A stretch of 64,000 nucleotides of DNA from Mucilaginibacter dorajii (GTDB lineage Bacteria; Bacteroidota; Bacteroidia; Sphingobacteriales; Sphingobacteriaceae), in assembly GCF_024808255.1 (NCBI RefSeq), contig NZ_JANTYS010000033.1, forward strand, positions 1 through 64,000, given 5' to 3'. The position numbers and the translations under genes were made by a program. Under the pieces are notes generated by a model. That model was given only the letters and a program-made list of their open reading frames with translations. It was not told where the DNA came from and ran no database searches. This document shows, one piece after another, positions 1 through 9,326 of this stretch. How positions within the stretch are numbered: the first letter of the stretch is position 1; every line of letters starts with the position of its first letter.

Positions 1-56
1 TTGCTGAGAAATTCAACGAAAACAGATAAACATGGAGCCAATACGTTGCAAACATA

Positions 57-93
57 GAGGCCGCATCATTTGAATTATGATACGGCCTCTTTT
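57..93. terminator. Rho-independent terminator, probably bidirectional
   Basis: A 13-base stem (57-69 with 77-89, one mismatch) encloses the loop TTGAATT and is followed by TTTT. It would end a rightward gene lying off the left edge of the window. The first 56 bases hold only its possible tail: one frame reads AEKFNENR and then a stop at 27-29. That is too short to identify. Confidence 0.75.
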
Positions 94-188
94 AGATATA
101 TTTAAGGGGCTGTCGAATAAAAAGAGTCCTTATTCTTCTGTCCAAAAGTCTTTTGTCCAAAAATCCTTTCTCCTTAATTCCAAAAAAA

Positions 189-1751
189 CTATTTATCCAA
201 TCCGCCCCTTCGTGTGGCCTTGGTTTGAACAGGCCATTTTAAGCCCTCTGTTTTGGTATTGGTTGTTTTAACCGGGTCTTCGCTGGCCATGTAAGTCATA
301 ATTGCCGCTAAAATCGCGTTGTTTTTAAGATCGTCGAAAACCACCTTATCGTAAGTATCACGGTTGGTATGCCATGTATAAGCACCGTACGACCAGTTAA
401 GCGAGCTTAATGAAAACCCAGGTGCGCCGACAGCCACAAACGAAGCAAAGTCAGATCCACCACCACCTGGAGTTCCTGGAAAATTGGTTTTTATCCTGTT
501 TTTAATGGTATCGGGCACTGCTGCAAGCCATTTGGTTAAGTAATCTTTTGATTCAACAAAACCCTGGCCGCCAATATTAACCACACGGCCGGTGCCGTTA
601 TCCTGGTTAAACAAAGCCTGCAGGTTTGCTACAATTTCGGGATGATCTTCAACAAACGCGCGTGAACCGTTTAATCCTTCTTCTTCGCTGCCCCAGTGGC
701 CAACTAAAATGGTACGTTTTGGGTGCGGGTAAAATTTCTTTAGCAAACGCATGGCCTCCATCATGGTTAACGTACCTGTGCCGTTATCTGTTGCACCGGT
801 GCCACCGTCCCATGAATCAAAATGTGCCGATAGCATTACGTACTCATTTGGCTTTTCGCTGCCCTTAATCTCGGCAATGGTATTGAAGGTTGGTACTACG
901 CCAAGCTCTTTTGATTCGCAGTGGATAGCAATTTTAGGGCTTTGGCCGCCATCAGTTAGCCGATAAAGCATGCTGTAATCTTCCAGGGCAATATCAACCG
1001 TAGGCACTATTTTGGTATAAGCGCCAAAAATCTTATCAACCCCAAATCCTGCCGACCAATTGCTGGTAATTATACCCGCTGCGCCCGCGTTTTCAAGTGC
1101 TACCGGTAAGGTTTTATTATTAAAACCGGTTTTGCTAATACGTTTTTTCCAGGCATCCGTTTGGGTAGTACGGTCGGCCTTCATTTTATCAAATGATTCT
1201 TTGGTGGCAAATTCCGTCCAGTTGTAATCCGGGCGACCAGTTGGCTGGCACATGGAGATCATGACAAACTTGCCTTTAACCTTTGGCAACCATTGCTGAA
1301 AAGCAGCAGAATCGGCCAGATCAGGTAAAATGATCAGCTCGGCAGTAACTGTTTTATTGCCCATACCGGGGCTCCATGCTAATTGCGTACCTTCTAATGA
1401 TTTTACACGGGGCGAAATCATATCAATATGCGAAACGCCGCGTTCCCAACCGCGCCACTCGCCCCATTTTTCGTTATGGGCCTGTATATCCCAGGTTTTA
1501 TATTTGGCTACTGCCCAATCATTGGCCTGCTTCATTTGTGGTGTACCCACTAAACGCGGCCCGATACCATCAAATAGCTCATGTGCCAGTTTTTCCAGCT
1601 GTGAGCTGCTGGTTTCTTCGGTCATGATGTTGTTAATAACAGGATTGCTTGATTGCGCGCCAGCAATGCCGCCGCAAAGCATCATGCCGGCAACAATTGG
1701 CAGTGCCTTTTGCCATAAATTGAAGCCCAAATTTGTGTTAAAGTGTTTCAT
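189..1751 (-). CDS. Secreted M28 family zinc aminopeptidase with PA domain insert
   Basis: This 520-residue protein is predicted to be an exported M28 metallopeptidase that removes N-terminal residues from peptides, probably in the periplasm or outside the cell. A hydrophobic signal segment ends near residue 32 (GGIAGAQ). The middle, about residues 130-290, fits a protease-associated domain. The catalytic domain follows with all expected co-catalytic metal ligands in order: His310 (LSAHFDSW), Asp322 (ATDNGTG), the Glu pair in GSEEEG near 357, Asp384 (NQDNGTG) and His461 (YTWHTNRD). The length is normal for the bacterial PA-M28 group. It stands alone on the minus strand. The substrate preference cannot be read from the sequence. 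Confidence 0.9.
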   Translation of the reverse strand: MKHFNTNLGFNLWQKALPIVAGMMLCGGIAGAQSSNPVINNIMTEETSSSQLEKLAHELFDGIGPRLVGTPQMKQANDWAVAKYKTWDIQAHNEKWGEWRGWERGVSHIDMISPRVKSLEGTQLAWSPGMGNKTVTAELIILPDLADSAAFQQWLPKVKGKFVMISMCQPTGRPDYNWTEFATKESFDKMKADRTTQTDAWKKRISKTGFNNKTLPVALENAGAAGIITSNWSAGFGVDKIFGAYTKIVPTVDIALEDYSMLYRLTDGGQSPKIAIHCESKELGVVPTFNTIAEIKGSEKPNEYVMLSAHFDSWDGGTGATDNGTGTLTMMEAMRLLKKFYPHPKRTILVGHWGSEEEGLNGSRAFVEDHPEIVANLQALFNQDNGTGRVVNIGGQGFVESKDYLTKWLAAVPDTIKNRIKTNFPGTPGGGGSDFASFVAVGAPGFSLSSLNWSYGAYTWHTNRDTYDKVVFDDLKNNAILAAIMTYMASEDPVKTTNTKTEGLKWPVQTKATRRGGLDK

Positions 1752-1897
1752 GAACCTAATTTATAAAAAAGCGGGGAGCTTACTGTCAAACAGGTTCCAG
1801 GTAGAATAATTGTTACATAAAACCATGCCTGTAAATGAAAAATCCCGCTTATAGAATAAGAGGGGCGTGATTATATATGTCGTTTAGCTCAAAGAAT

Positions 1898-2287
1898 TTA
1901 ATCATCCTCTTCTAACTCATTCACAATTTCAACAGCACCGAAAACAGAAAGGCCTTTAAGCACCAATACTTTGCTTGATCTGTTTTTGCGTACAAGGTAG
2001 CTCCGGTCGTCTTCTACTTCAGATAGGATGTGCGTAGTGTCACTTTCAACTCTCCAATCAATTGGTATAGCTATGGTTACCTGGCCAAAGGCCTGTGAAA
2101 TATCTAAGATGGCTGTGCCGATAATATCGGCATGGGTAAAATCAAGCTCGGTGCTGCCAAATACATTTTTAACACTGCCGCCTTTAAAATCTTTTGAAAG
2201 GATGGTCCTTTTTATTTCGCCGAAAATTGTGGTGGTATTAAAGCTGCTATCGGCATTTTGTATGGCTGTTCCTGATAAAATATTCAT
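1898..2287 (-). CDS. LiaF-like cell-wall-stress response domain protein
   Basis: This 129-residue protein has no signal peptide and no membrane helix. It is made of short repeating beta-strand units (FGEIKRTILSKDFKGG, FGSTELDFTHADI, FGQVTIAIP, FGAVEIVNE), the right-handed beta-roll pattern of the LiaF C-terminal domain (DUF2154 and relatives). In Firmicutes LiaF restrains the LiaRS cell-envelope stress system. Bacteroidota carry many short stand-alone relatives without known function. No sensor kinase lies nearby, so a LiaRS role is not implied. It is probably monocistronic, and the tail EEDD is acidic. Confidence 0.75.
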   Translation of the reverse strand: MNILSGTAIQNADSSFNTTTIFGEIKRTILSKDFKGGSVKNVFGSTELDFTHADIIGTAILDISQAFGQVTIAIPIDWRVESDTTHILSEVEDDRSYLVRKNRSSKVLVLKGLSVFGAVEIVNELEEDD

Positions 2288-2427
2288 GAGCTTGATGTTT
2301 AATGTGATACAAAAGTATGCACTATCGTCGCCCTAAAAAGTGTATGTCTGTGGGATGAACAAAGTTGTCGGTAAAAGCCGGGAAAATATCGGTGAAAAAG
2401 TATTGACCGGTAATTATGGTTAGCCGT

Positions 2428-3378
2428 TCAAAAAATATCGATATCAGCAAAGGTAAACCTGATACTATCTGTAGGGATTCCGCTTCCCAGGTCTTTAAAA
2501 ATAACAGGAAAGGAATTTATGGCTTTATAGCGTTCTGCAAATAATTCATGAAGTTGTGTGCCACGGCTGGTGTGATACTGTATTTGCTGCAAGCCAAGCT
2601 TTTGAGCGAGTTTTATTAAATTGTCAATTGTCCCGGCGAAGTTCGCCGGTGTTACTGATAAATCACCGATGATGAGGCCGCTGTTTATTTTGATCCATAT
2701 TTGAGCATTATTAATACTAATCACCTTTGTATGCGAGTAGGTTTTATTTTGCAGGTAACCATCGTTTCTGCTCAATCCATCAAAACCCTCATTTAAAACG
2801 GTGCTGCTTATCCCTGATTTTGGCGAGCGATATTTTCTAAGAATCATGGTAGTATAGCCCGTATACAGCCTTTTTAATACCGGCAACTTTGCAACAAGTT
2901 TAGCCAGGGGAATGGTCTTTACCGGTATCACAAAACAATCCATTTGCGCAGTCATTTGCCAGTCAAGTTTATTAACAAAACCGGGTAGTGAATTTTGATT
3001 GGGGAAGCCAAACAGAAATTTGATACCGGATTGCGTACATAGTTCAAAAGTGCGCTTAGCCAACTCAACAAAAAGACCTTTGTTACGATAATCAGGATGC
3101 GTCATGGTATCTGCCGATTGCGCGCATAATACTTCCTTGCCGTCAATCAGCATAAAACATGGGATCACCCCATAAAAAGCGATAGGTTTAATCTGCCGGT
3201 TGTAGGCTATAAAACCAATGTGCTCAGCCGAGGCGTAAGCCGTATTGTATTTGCGTTCAAAAAATCCCGGGGCCGGTGTTTTGCCATAAACGGCCGCGTG
3301 CAATTTGGTAACATCGCCCAGGTTGGCTGCGCTCAGTTTGTTAATGCAAAGGACGCCACTGTTATCAATGTTGCTCAT
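2428..3378 (-). CDS. GNAT family N-acetyltransferase
   Basis: This 316-residue protein resembles a GNAT acetyltransferase. The N-terminal half carries the fold signature, with an acetyl-CoA loop in TMTHPDYRNKGLF (about residues 92-104) followed by helix FVELAKRTFEL and strand FLFGFPNQNS. The C-terminal half looks like a second, degenerate acetyltransferase-type domain, as in enzymes that modify cell-surface sugars or peptidoglycan precursors. Its first 14 bases overlap the end of the upstream polysaccharide deacetylase, so the two genes are almost certainly co-transcribed and probably act on the same glycan. The acceptor is unknown. Confidence 0.8.
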   Translation of the reverse strand: MSNIDNSGVLCINKLSAANLGDVTKLHAAVYGKTPAPGFFERKYNTAYASAEHIGFIAYNRQIKPIAFYGVIPCFMLIDGKEVLCAQSADTMTHPDYRNKGLFVELAKRTFELCTQSGIKFLFGFPNQNSLPGFVNKLDWQMTAQMDCFVIPVKTIPLAKLVAKLPVLKRLYTGYTTMILRKYRSPKSGISSTVLNEGFDGLSRNDGYLQNKTYSHTKVISINNAQIWIKINSGLIIGDLSVTPANFAGTIDNLIKLAQKLGLQQIQYHTSRGTQLHELFAERYKAINSFPVIFKDLGSGIPTDSIRFTFADIDIF

Positions 3379-4372
3379 ACCTGCGGGTTATAGTAGCGTG
3401 CATCTGATTAATTGGCGATATAAATGGGTTTACGGTGAATCGCTCGCGCATGGCATCATCGTATTGATCTGTATCTAACAAAAAATCCATAGCCAGTAAT
3501 TGACCGTAGCCGGCATTTTTAGCCGTGTCAATCACCGGTTGTGAATAGCTGCCATAAGGGAAAGCCAGGCTGTTTACCGGCTTTTGAATTATATTTTCAA
3601 GGAATTTTTTCGACGATTTTAGCTCCCACATAACATCGCTGATATTGGCGCGCGCCAGGTCATTATGGTAATAGCCATGTGCACCAATATTCACCAATGG
3701 CGATGCTGCTAATTTCCTGATTTCATCGGTTGTCATCTGTAGCCAATAATCTTCAACTGCTTTGTTGCTTTTAAAGGGGACTAAAGGATATAGCACATCC
3801 ATCATCTCCGCTTTTTCATTAAAACCAGCCGACCGGAGTTTTTCTGTCAAGCCGATCCCATCGATTGTCGAAATGTATTTATCATACAGTCCCTTAATAT
3901 ATTGCTCACCTTTATAGTCAATTGCGCCTGGCCCATATTTGCCTACGATCCCTAAAAAATCGTTCCATAAAACATCGTAGCCGGCATCTCGGATGCCGGT
4001 TATAAAAAAAGTGGCAGGCAACTGGTATTGCTCCAGTAAGGGCAACACGTATTTATAATTGTTGGCAAAGCCATCATCGAAAGTAATGCAGATGTTAAAC
4101 TTATCACTGCTGAAATTTTGGCTATAGTAGTCATCTAAAGAAACTACGTTACAATACTTTTTATACAAAGCCAGGTGCGCTTCAAAAACCTTGGCCGTTA
4201 AAAATATAGGGTTAAACAACGTATGATTTTTTTGGCAAATACCGTGATAAATCATGATCCGGCTTCCCCTGGCGTTTTTTAAAAAGCGCTCGTAAAACCC
4301 CAGCGCATAGCCTATATCCATGCTTAAGTACTTGGCTTCCCGGTAAAGTTTTGCGCGGATCCTGTAGATCAT
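3365..4372 (-). CDS. Polysaccharide deacetylase (NodB/CE4 family)
   Basis: This 335-residue CE4-type enzyme would remove N- or O-acetyl groups from a surface or extracellular glycan. Motif 1 is visible as ITFDDGFANN (about residues 95-104, metal and base Asp residues). Motif 2 is GAHGYYHNDL near residue 232 with the two metal His residues, and motif 3 is LAFPYGSYSQ near residue 268. It has no clear signal peptide, although the first 40 residues are basic and could be membrane-associated. The gene starts the operon with the GNAT gene. Together they suggest a deacetylation/re-acylation step in exopolysaccharide modification, which is an inference from pairing only. Confidence 0.87.
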   Translation of the reverse strand: MIYRIRAKLYREAKYLSMDIGYALGFYERFLKNARGSRIMIYHGICQKNHTLFNPIFLTAKVFEAHLALYKKYCNVVSLDDYYSQNFSSDKFNICITFDDGFANNYKYVLPLLEQYQLPATFFITGIRDAGYDVLWNDFLGIVGKYGPGAIDYKGEQYIKGLYDKYISTIDGIGLTEKLRSAGFNEKAEMMDVLYPLVPFKSNKAVEDYWLQMTTDEIRKLAASPLVNIGAHGYYHNDLARANISDVMWELKSSKKFLENIIQKPVNSLAFPYGSYSQPVIDTAKNAGYGQLLAMDFLLDTDQYDDAMRERFTVNPFISPINQMHATITRRYEQH

Positions 4373-4600
4373 AAGAGTGTTTATATAATCAATACGCCTA
4401 TCGGTACAAATGGTTGCCTGTACAGACTCGTCCGGAAAAAACTATACATTAAAAACGAACGGCAAATGTACGCTTTCGATACAATAAATTACAAAGTATA
4501 CTGATGTAAGTATTTGATTATAAATTACTTGTGATTAAGGCATGGTATTTTCTGCTTTAGATTCCGGTAGTCCGGTGTTAAACTCCTAAAACTCAGCATT

Positions 4601-6967
4601 ATGTTCAAAAACTATTTAAAGATCGCGTTTCGTAACCTTAAAAAGGATAAGCAGTTTACGTTTTTAAATGTACTTGGTCTATCGGCCGGTTTGGCTTGTA
4701 CCTTGTTAATTTATTTGTGGGTACATGATGAGCTGAGCTACGATCAATTTTTTGACCATAACGACCAGGTGTACCAGGTAATGGAACACCGTACCGGTAA
4801 CGGCGGCCAACAACTTACCGATGAATCATCGGGCCTGGTGAGTGAGTCTATTAAGTTAATAGCACCCGAGATTTTGTATGCCGCCCCGGTGGCCCCGGCA
4901 GATTGGTGGCAAAAGTTTACGCTCACCGTTGGTGATAAAAACCTCAAAGCCAGCGGGCAGTACGCCGGTAAAGACTACTTCAATATTTTTTCCTTCAAAA
5001 TGCTTAATGGCGAAAAGAGTAAAGTGCTCGATGAGAAAACCAAAATAGTAATATCCGACGAACTGGCTAAGAAGCTTTTTGGCACCACACAAAACGTTAT
5101 TGGCAAGGCAGTAAAGTTTCAGCACGATAAAAACTTTTTTGTATCGGGGGTATTTGAAAAAACGCCGGTGCATTCATCGCAGCAGTTTGATTTTGTGCTA
5201 TCATTTGATTACCTGGCCGATGTGCAGCCCTGGGTAAAAACCTGGGAAAATGGCGGTCCGCATAATTTTGTATTACTCAAAAAAGGAACTGATGTTGATG
5301 CCCTGAACCGAAAAATTGCAGCTGTGGTTTCAAAAGGGAGCGGCGATACTACCCGAAGCGCCTTTGCCATGCGTTTTGCCGATAATTACCTGCAAAATAC
5401 CTTTAATCACGGTTCGCGGGTTGGCGGCAGGGGCGAGTATGTGAAGTTGTTTTCTATTATCGCCATATTTATACTGCTGATAGCCTGTATCAACTTCATG
5501 AACCTGTCAACCGCCAAAGCGTCCGGCCGGATGAAAGAGGTAGGTATCAAAAAGGTGGTAGGAGCCGACCGCAGCCAACTCATCATCCAGTTTTTATCAG
5601 AATCGGTGCTGATGGCTGTGTTTACCATGCTGATAGCCATTGGTATTGCCTGGTTATTATTACCCCAGTTTAACCAGCTTACCGGCAAGGATATTCAATT
5701 GCGCTTTGATACGCAGCTGATTATGATGCTGATAGGGATCACCCTGTTTACCGGCCTGCTATCCGGTAGCTACCCTGCACTTTATCTTTCCAAATTCAAT
5801 CCATTGGCTATTTTAAAAGGAAAGCTCAGCTCGTCATTTGCTGAGCTGGTTGCCCGTAAAGGTTTAGTAGTTTTCCAGTTCACGTTATCGGTTGTATTGA
5901 TCGTATCGGTATTGGTGGTTTATAAACAGATCCAGTTTATCCAGTCGACAACGCCGGGCTATAATAAAGATAACGTGATCCGTTTTGACTCGGAAGGCAG
6001 ACTGGCCGGTAACGAAGAAGCATTTACGGCCGAACTGCGCAAACTGCCCGGCGTAGTAAATGCAAGCTTTACACAACATAACCTGGTTGGTCGTAACTAC
6101 GGTACTGCCGCGCTTAACTGGGATGGTAAAAACCCCAACCTGGATGTATATTTTGAAGGATTTTATGGTGGCTTTAATTTTATTGAAACTATGGGCATGC
6201 AAATGGCAGCAGGGCGTTCATTCTCAAAAAGTTTTGGTGCCGAGAGCGGTAAAGTAATGATCAATGAAGCGGCTGTTAAAGCCATGCACATTACAAACCC
6301 CGTTGGCCGTACTATTCGCATCTTTAACAACCCGGTGCAGGTTGTTGGCGTGGTTAAGGATTTTCATTTCGAATCATTACATGAAGTTGTGCGGCCATCG
6401 TTTATATTGTTGGCGCAGGGCAGCAGCCCTTATTTTAAGATCATGGTACGCCTGAAGGGTACACAACAAAAAGAAACTATAGCGCAAATACAAAAACTGT
6501 ACGAAAACTATAACCCAGGTTTTCCATTTACGTTTGGTTACCTTGATGAAGCCTATCAAAAACAATATGAAACCGAGGTACGGGTTTCAACGCTATCAAA
6601 ATATTTCTCATTTCTGGCCATTCTAATCTCTTGCCTGGGCTTGTTTGGTCTGGTGGCATTTACAGCGCAAAAACGTCAAAAAGAAATTGGCATCCGTAAG
6701 GTAATTGGTGCTTCGGTAAACAGCATTACGCTAATGCTTACGCAGGATTTTCTGAAACTGGTAGCCATAGCGATACTAATAGCTTTCCCGATGGCCTGGT
6801 ACATGATGCAACAATGGTTGCAGGGTTTTGCTTACCGTATAGATATTGGTCCGCTGGTATTTATCATTGCCGGCTTATCAATTATCGCCATTACGGTGCT
6901 TACGGTAGGTTTCCAGGCTATTAAAGCGGCGATTGCAAACCCTGTTAAAAGTTTGAGGAGCGAATAG
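4601..6967 (+). CDS. ABC transporter permease, MacB/FtsX type
   Basis: This 788-residue protein has the Bacteroidota double-FtsX architecture. There is an N-terminal transmembrane helix (about 20-43), a MacB-like periplasmic domain (45-240), three helices around 285-400 ending in SGSYPALYLSKFNP, a second periplasmic domain (445-660), and three more helices to the end. The N-terminal string MFKNYLKIAFRNLKKDK is typical of this group. Such permeases couple a cytosolic ATPase to extrusion of peptides or lipoproteins, or to envelope stress signalling. No ATPase subunit is next to it, so it probably uses one encoded elsewhere. The gene is monocistronic and ends tail-to-tail with the next gene. Confidence 0.9.
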   Translation: MFKNYLKIAFRNLKKDKQFTFLNVLGLSAGLACTLLIYLWVHDELSYDQFFDHNDQVYQVMEHRTGNGGQQLTDESSGLVSESIKLIAPEILYAAPVAPADWWQKFTLTVGDKNLKASGQYAGKDYFNIFSFKMLNGEKSKVLDEKTKIVISDELAKKLFGTTQNVIGKAVKFQHDKNFFVSGVFEKTPVHSSQQFDFVLSFDYLADVQPWVKTWENGGPHNFVLLKKGTDVDALNRKIAAVVSKGSGDTTRSAFAMRFADNYLQNTFNHGSRVGGRGEYVKLFSIIAIFILLIACINFMNLSTAKASGRMKEVGIKKVVGADRSQLIIQFLSESVLMAVFTMLIAIGIAWLLLPQFNQLTGKDIQLRFDTQLIMMLIGITLFTGLLSGSYPALYLSKFNPLAILKGKLSSSFAELVARKGLVVFQFTLSVVLIVSVLVVYKQIQFIQSTTPGYNKDNVIRFDSEGRLAGNEEAFTAELRKLPGVVNASFTQHNLVGRNYGTAALNWDGKNPNLDVYFEGFYGGFNFIETMGMQMAAGRSFSKSFGAESGKVMINEAAVKAMHITNPVGRTIRIFNNPVQVVGVVKDFHFESLHEVVRPSFILLAQGSSPYFKIMVRLKGTQQKETIAQIQKLYENYNPGFPFTFGYLDEAYQKQYETEVRVSTLSKYFSFLAILISCLGLFGLVAFTAQKRQKEIGIRKVIGASVNSITLMLTQDFLKLVAIAILIAFPMAWYMMQQWLQGFAYRIDIGPLVFIIAGLSIIAITVLTVGFQAIKAAIANPVKSLRSE

Positions 6968-7033
6968 TTGGTCATTGGTCATTTGCTTCGCGTCATCAGT
7001 CATTGGATTTGAATTGCGCGGCGATTTTAGCTT

Positions 7034-8215
7034 CTACAAATAACTTAGCCACCATTGGGTATGCGTTTTTTTGTATTGGCTGAACCACCTGCAGGGCAGG
7101 TAAAGGGCGGTAATTACAATAATCCAGATGACGTATACCCCAAACAGCGAAAAGCCATAAACTGCAGGGGGATCAAAAGCGCCTATCAGATCTTTGATTT
7201 TGAAACCCTGTATGGGGAAAGTAATGATGTTAATAACCCTGAGCAGGTACCAATGACATACGTAGTAAAAGAAAGGCACATTGCCGTATACTATTAAAAT
7301 CCGGGTAAACTTATTGTCTGCATTTTCTAAAAGTGATAAAGCGCTTATCGAGATGCCGAGCGTCATACAAAGGTACAGGAGCGAGCAGGGATATTTGGAG
7401 ACATTAAAAAACGAAATGATGGATAATGCGGTGTTTTTTTGAACCGACCACGGGGCTGGATCGCCATAAATATTAAATGCCCTTAACACAACAAAAATCA
7501 ACAACAGGACAATTCCCGTATACAGTAATACGCGTTGCCGCCGGGCCGCTTCAACAGTTTTTTTGTATAACGAACCAAATACGTAGCCTAAAAGCATAAC
7601 GCCCGTCCACGGCAGCACGGCGTAAGCAATAAGTACGCCATGGGTTTTATCTAAAGCCCAATACTCACCAAAACCTTTCGACGAAACCATCATTTTCCAA
7701 CAAAATGTCTGTCCAAGGGAGCCAACATTTACATAATCGAATATGTTATGACCGAAGAAAATAATGATGCCAATGATGCCTGTTACAGGTAGTGGTGCCA
7801 ATACCAGCAGCCCAAGCAAAATCATACTGCTACCAATGGTCCAGATCACCTGCAATACAAAAAGGTGATAACCGGGATCGAGTGTCATGGCAAAATTGAT
7901 AATCAGGAGTTCTACCACCAGTAGCCATGCACCTCGTTTAATAAGGAAGGCGCTAAGCTGCCCTTTTGTGCGCCGTGTGCCGGCAAGATAGGCAGATACG
8001 CCACTCAGAAATACAAACGTAGGTGCGCAAAAATGCGTGATTAAGCGGGTGAAAAACAAAAAAGGGGTTGTTATGGCCAGGTCAGTAGCATCGGGATGCC
8101 CTATGTGAAAATAATCGCGGCAATGATCAATGGCCATGATCAGCATAATAAATCCTCTTAAAATATCAATGGAGGTAATCCGGTTTTTTACCGGCGCAAC
8201 GGCAATTGATGTCAT
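7034..8215 (-). CDS. Multispanning membrane protein, HGSNAT/DUF1624-type acyltransferase family
   Basis: This 393-residue protein has about ten hydrophobic helices. Its N-terminus, ITSIDILRGFIMLIMAIDH, is the hallmark of the DUF1624/DUF5009 group related to heparan-alpha-glucosaminide N-acetyltransferase and to YeiB-like proteins. His27 in the IDH motif fits the acetyl-carrying histidine position of that group. These proteins are thought to transfer acetyl groups across the inner membrane to a periplasmic sugar. The last residues (KKTHTQWWLSYL) are basic and lie after the final helix. It ends 66 bases from the convergent permease gene. The acceptor sugar is unknown. Confidence 0.8.
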   Translation of the reverse strand: MTSIAVAPVKNRITSIDILRGFIMLIMAIDHCRDYFHIGHPDATDLAITTPFLFFTRLITHFCAPTFVFLSGVSAYLAGTRRTKGQLSAFLIKRGAWLLVVELLIINFAMTLDPGYHLFVLQVIWTIGSSMILLGLLVLAPLPVTGIIGIIIFFGHNIFDYVNVGSLGQTFCWKMMVSSKGFGEYWALDKTHGVLIAYAVLPWTGVMLLGYVFGSLYKKTVEAARRQRVLLYTGIVLLLIFVVLRAFNIYGDPAPWSVQKNTALSIISFFNVSKYPCSLLYLCMTLGISISALSLLENADNKFTRILIVYGNVPFFYYVCHWYLLRVINIITFPIQGFKIKDLIGAFDPPAVYGFSLFGVYVIWIIVITALYLPCRWFSQYKKTHTQWWLSYL

Positions 8216-8466
8216 TGTAATAAGTGATTGGTAAGGGCTTGTAATTCAGTAATAACCAACGGGAAATTACACTTTATTTTAAATAAAATAATATACTTTT
8301 TTGAGATACATGCTTGTGCTGTAAATAGCAGGTTTAAGTTTCTTTATGGGCAATGGTAGCCCTGCACTATAACGATGAAGTGAAAATAAAAGACCAATAC
8401 TTTCATAAATAATGGTTAAGGTTGTACAATTGCAATTTGTAAATTGAATCTTTAAAACATACCGCC

Positions 8467-9297
8467 TTGAAAGTTTTACACAGCGTACATCCCCAGGATT
8501 TTAAAACCTATCAAACCGGGCTCATTCGTGAGCGCTTTTTGATAGATAAGCAGGTGCAGCCAAACCAGGTTAACTGTACTTATACGCATTATGATAGGAT
8601 GATAGTAGGCTTTGCCAACCCGGTTGATACCGAACTGGAGCTGCCGAATTACCCGAATTTACGCGCCGGATATTTCCTGGAACGCCGCGAAATAGGCATC
8701 ATTAACGTTGCTGGCGATGGTGTTGTAATTGCCGATGGACAATCATTCGAAGTGAAAAAGCTGGATTGCCTGTATTTGGGTAAGGGCATTAAAAGTGTAA
8801 AATTTGCAAGCAAAAATGCGGACGCGCCTGCGGTGTTTTATATGTTATCGTCGCCTGCCCACGCGCCAAAGCCTACAACTTTGTTAACCCATGCCGATGC
8901 CGTAAAGGTTACTTTAGGTTCGGCATCTACAGCCAATCATCGTACCATTAATAAATACATCCACCTGGAGGGTATTCAAAGCTGCCAATTGGTGATGGGC
9001 TTAACCATTTTGCACGATGGCAGTATTTGGAACACCATGCCATCGCATGTGCATGACCGCCGTATGGAAGCTTACTTTTATTTTGATGTGCCGCAGGGAC
9101 AAAAGATATTCCATTATATGGGCGAGGGTAACGAAACCAGGCACATCACTATGGATAATTACGATGCGGTGGTGTCGCCGCCATGGAGTATCCACTCGGG
9201 TAGCGGTACAGCAAGCTATAGCTTTATATGGGGCATGGCCGGCGAAAACCTCGATTATACCGATATGGACCCCATCGCCATTACAGATCTCAGGTAA
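8467..9297 (+). CDS. kduI: 5-dehydro-4-deoxy-D-glucuronate isomerase
   Basis: This 276-residue protein matches KduI in length and in zinc ligands: His194, His196 and Glu201 in SHVHDRRMEAY, and His243 in PPWSIHSG, each two residues off the E. coli positions. It isomerises 5-dehydro-4-deoxy-D-glucuronate, the open-chain form of the unsaturated uronate released by polysaccharide lyases, to 3-deoxy-D-glycero-2,5-hexodiulosonate. The start is TTG, because the next in-frame ATG lies 44 codons inside the conserved domain. It is first in a same-strand run with the next SDR 29 bases downstream. This indicates use of pectin-like or other uronate-bearing glycans. Confidence 0.95.
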   Translation: MKVLHSVHPQDFKTYQTGLIRERFLIDKQVQPNQVNCTYTHYDRMIVGFANPVDTELELPNYPNLRAGYFLERREIGIINVAGDGVVIADGQSFEVKKLDCLYLGKGIKSVKFASKNADAPAVFYMLSSPAHAPKPTTLLTHADAVKVTLGSASTANHRTINKYIHLEGIQSCQLVMGLTILHDGSIWNTMPSHVHDRRMEAYFYFDVPQGQKIFHYMGEGNETRHITMDNYDAVVSPPWSIHSGSGTASYSFIWGMAGENLDYTDMDPIAITDLR

Positions 9298-9326
9298 ATT
9301 ATTATTAATTAACAAAGAATTTTAAA

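Noticed and set aside
1330..1809. 159-codon plus-strand frame opposite the M28 peptidase
   Set aside because: It is antisense to the signal peptide and N-terminal part of a clear peptidase; Cys/Ser-rich mirror translation.
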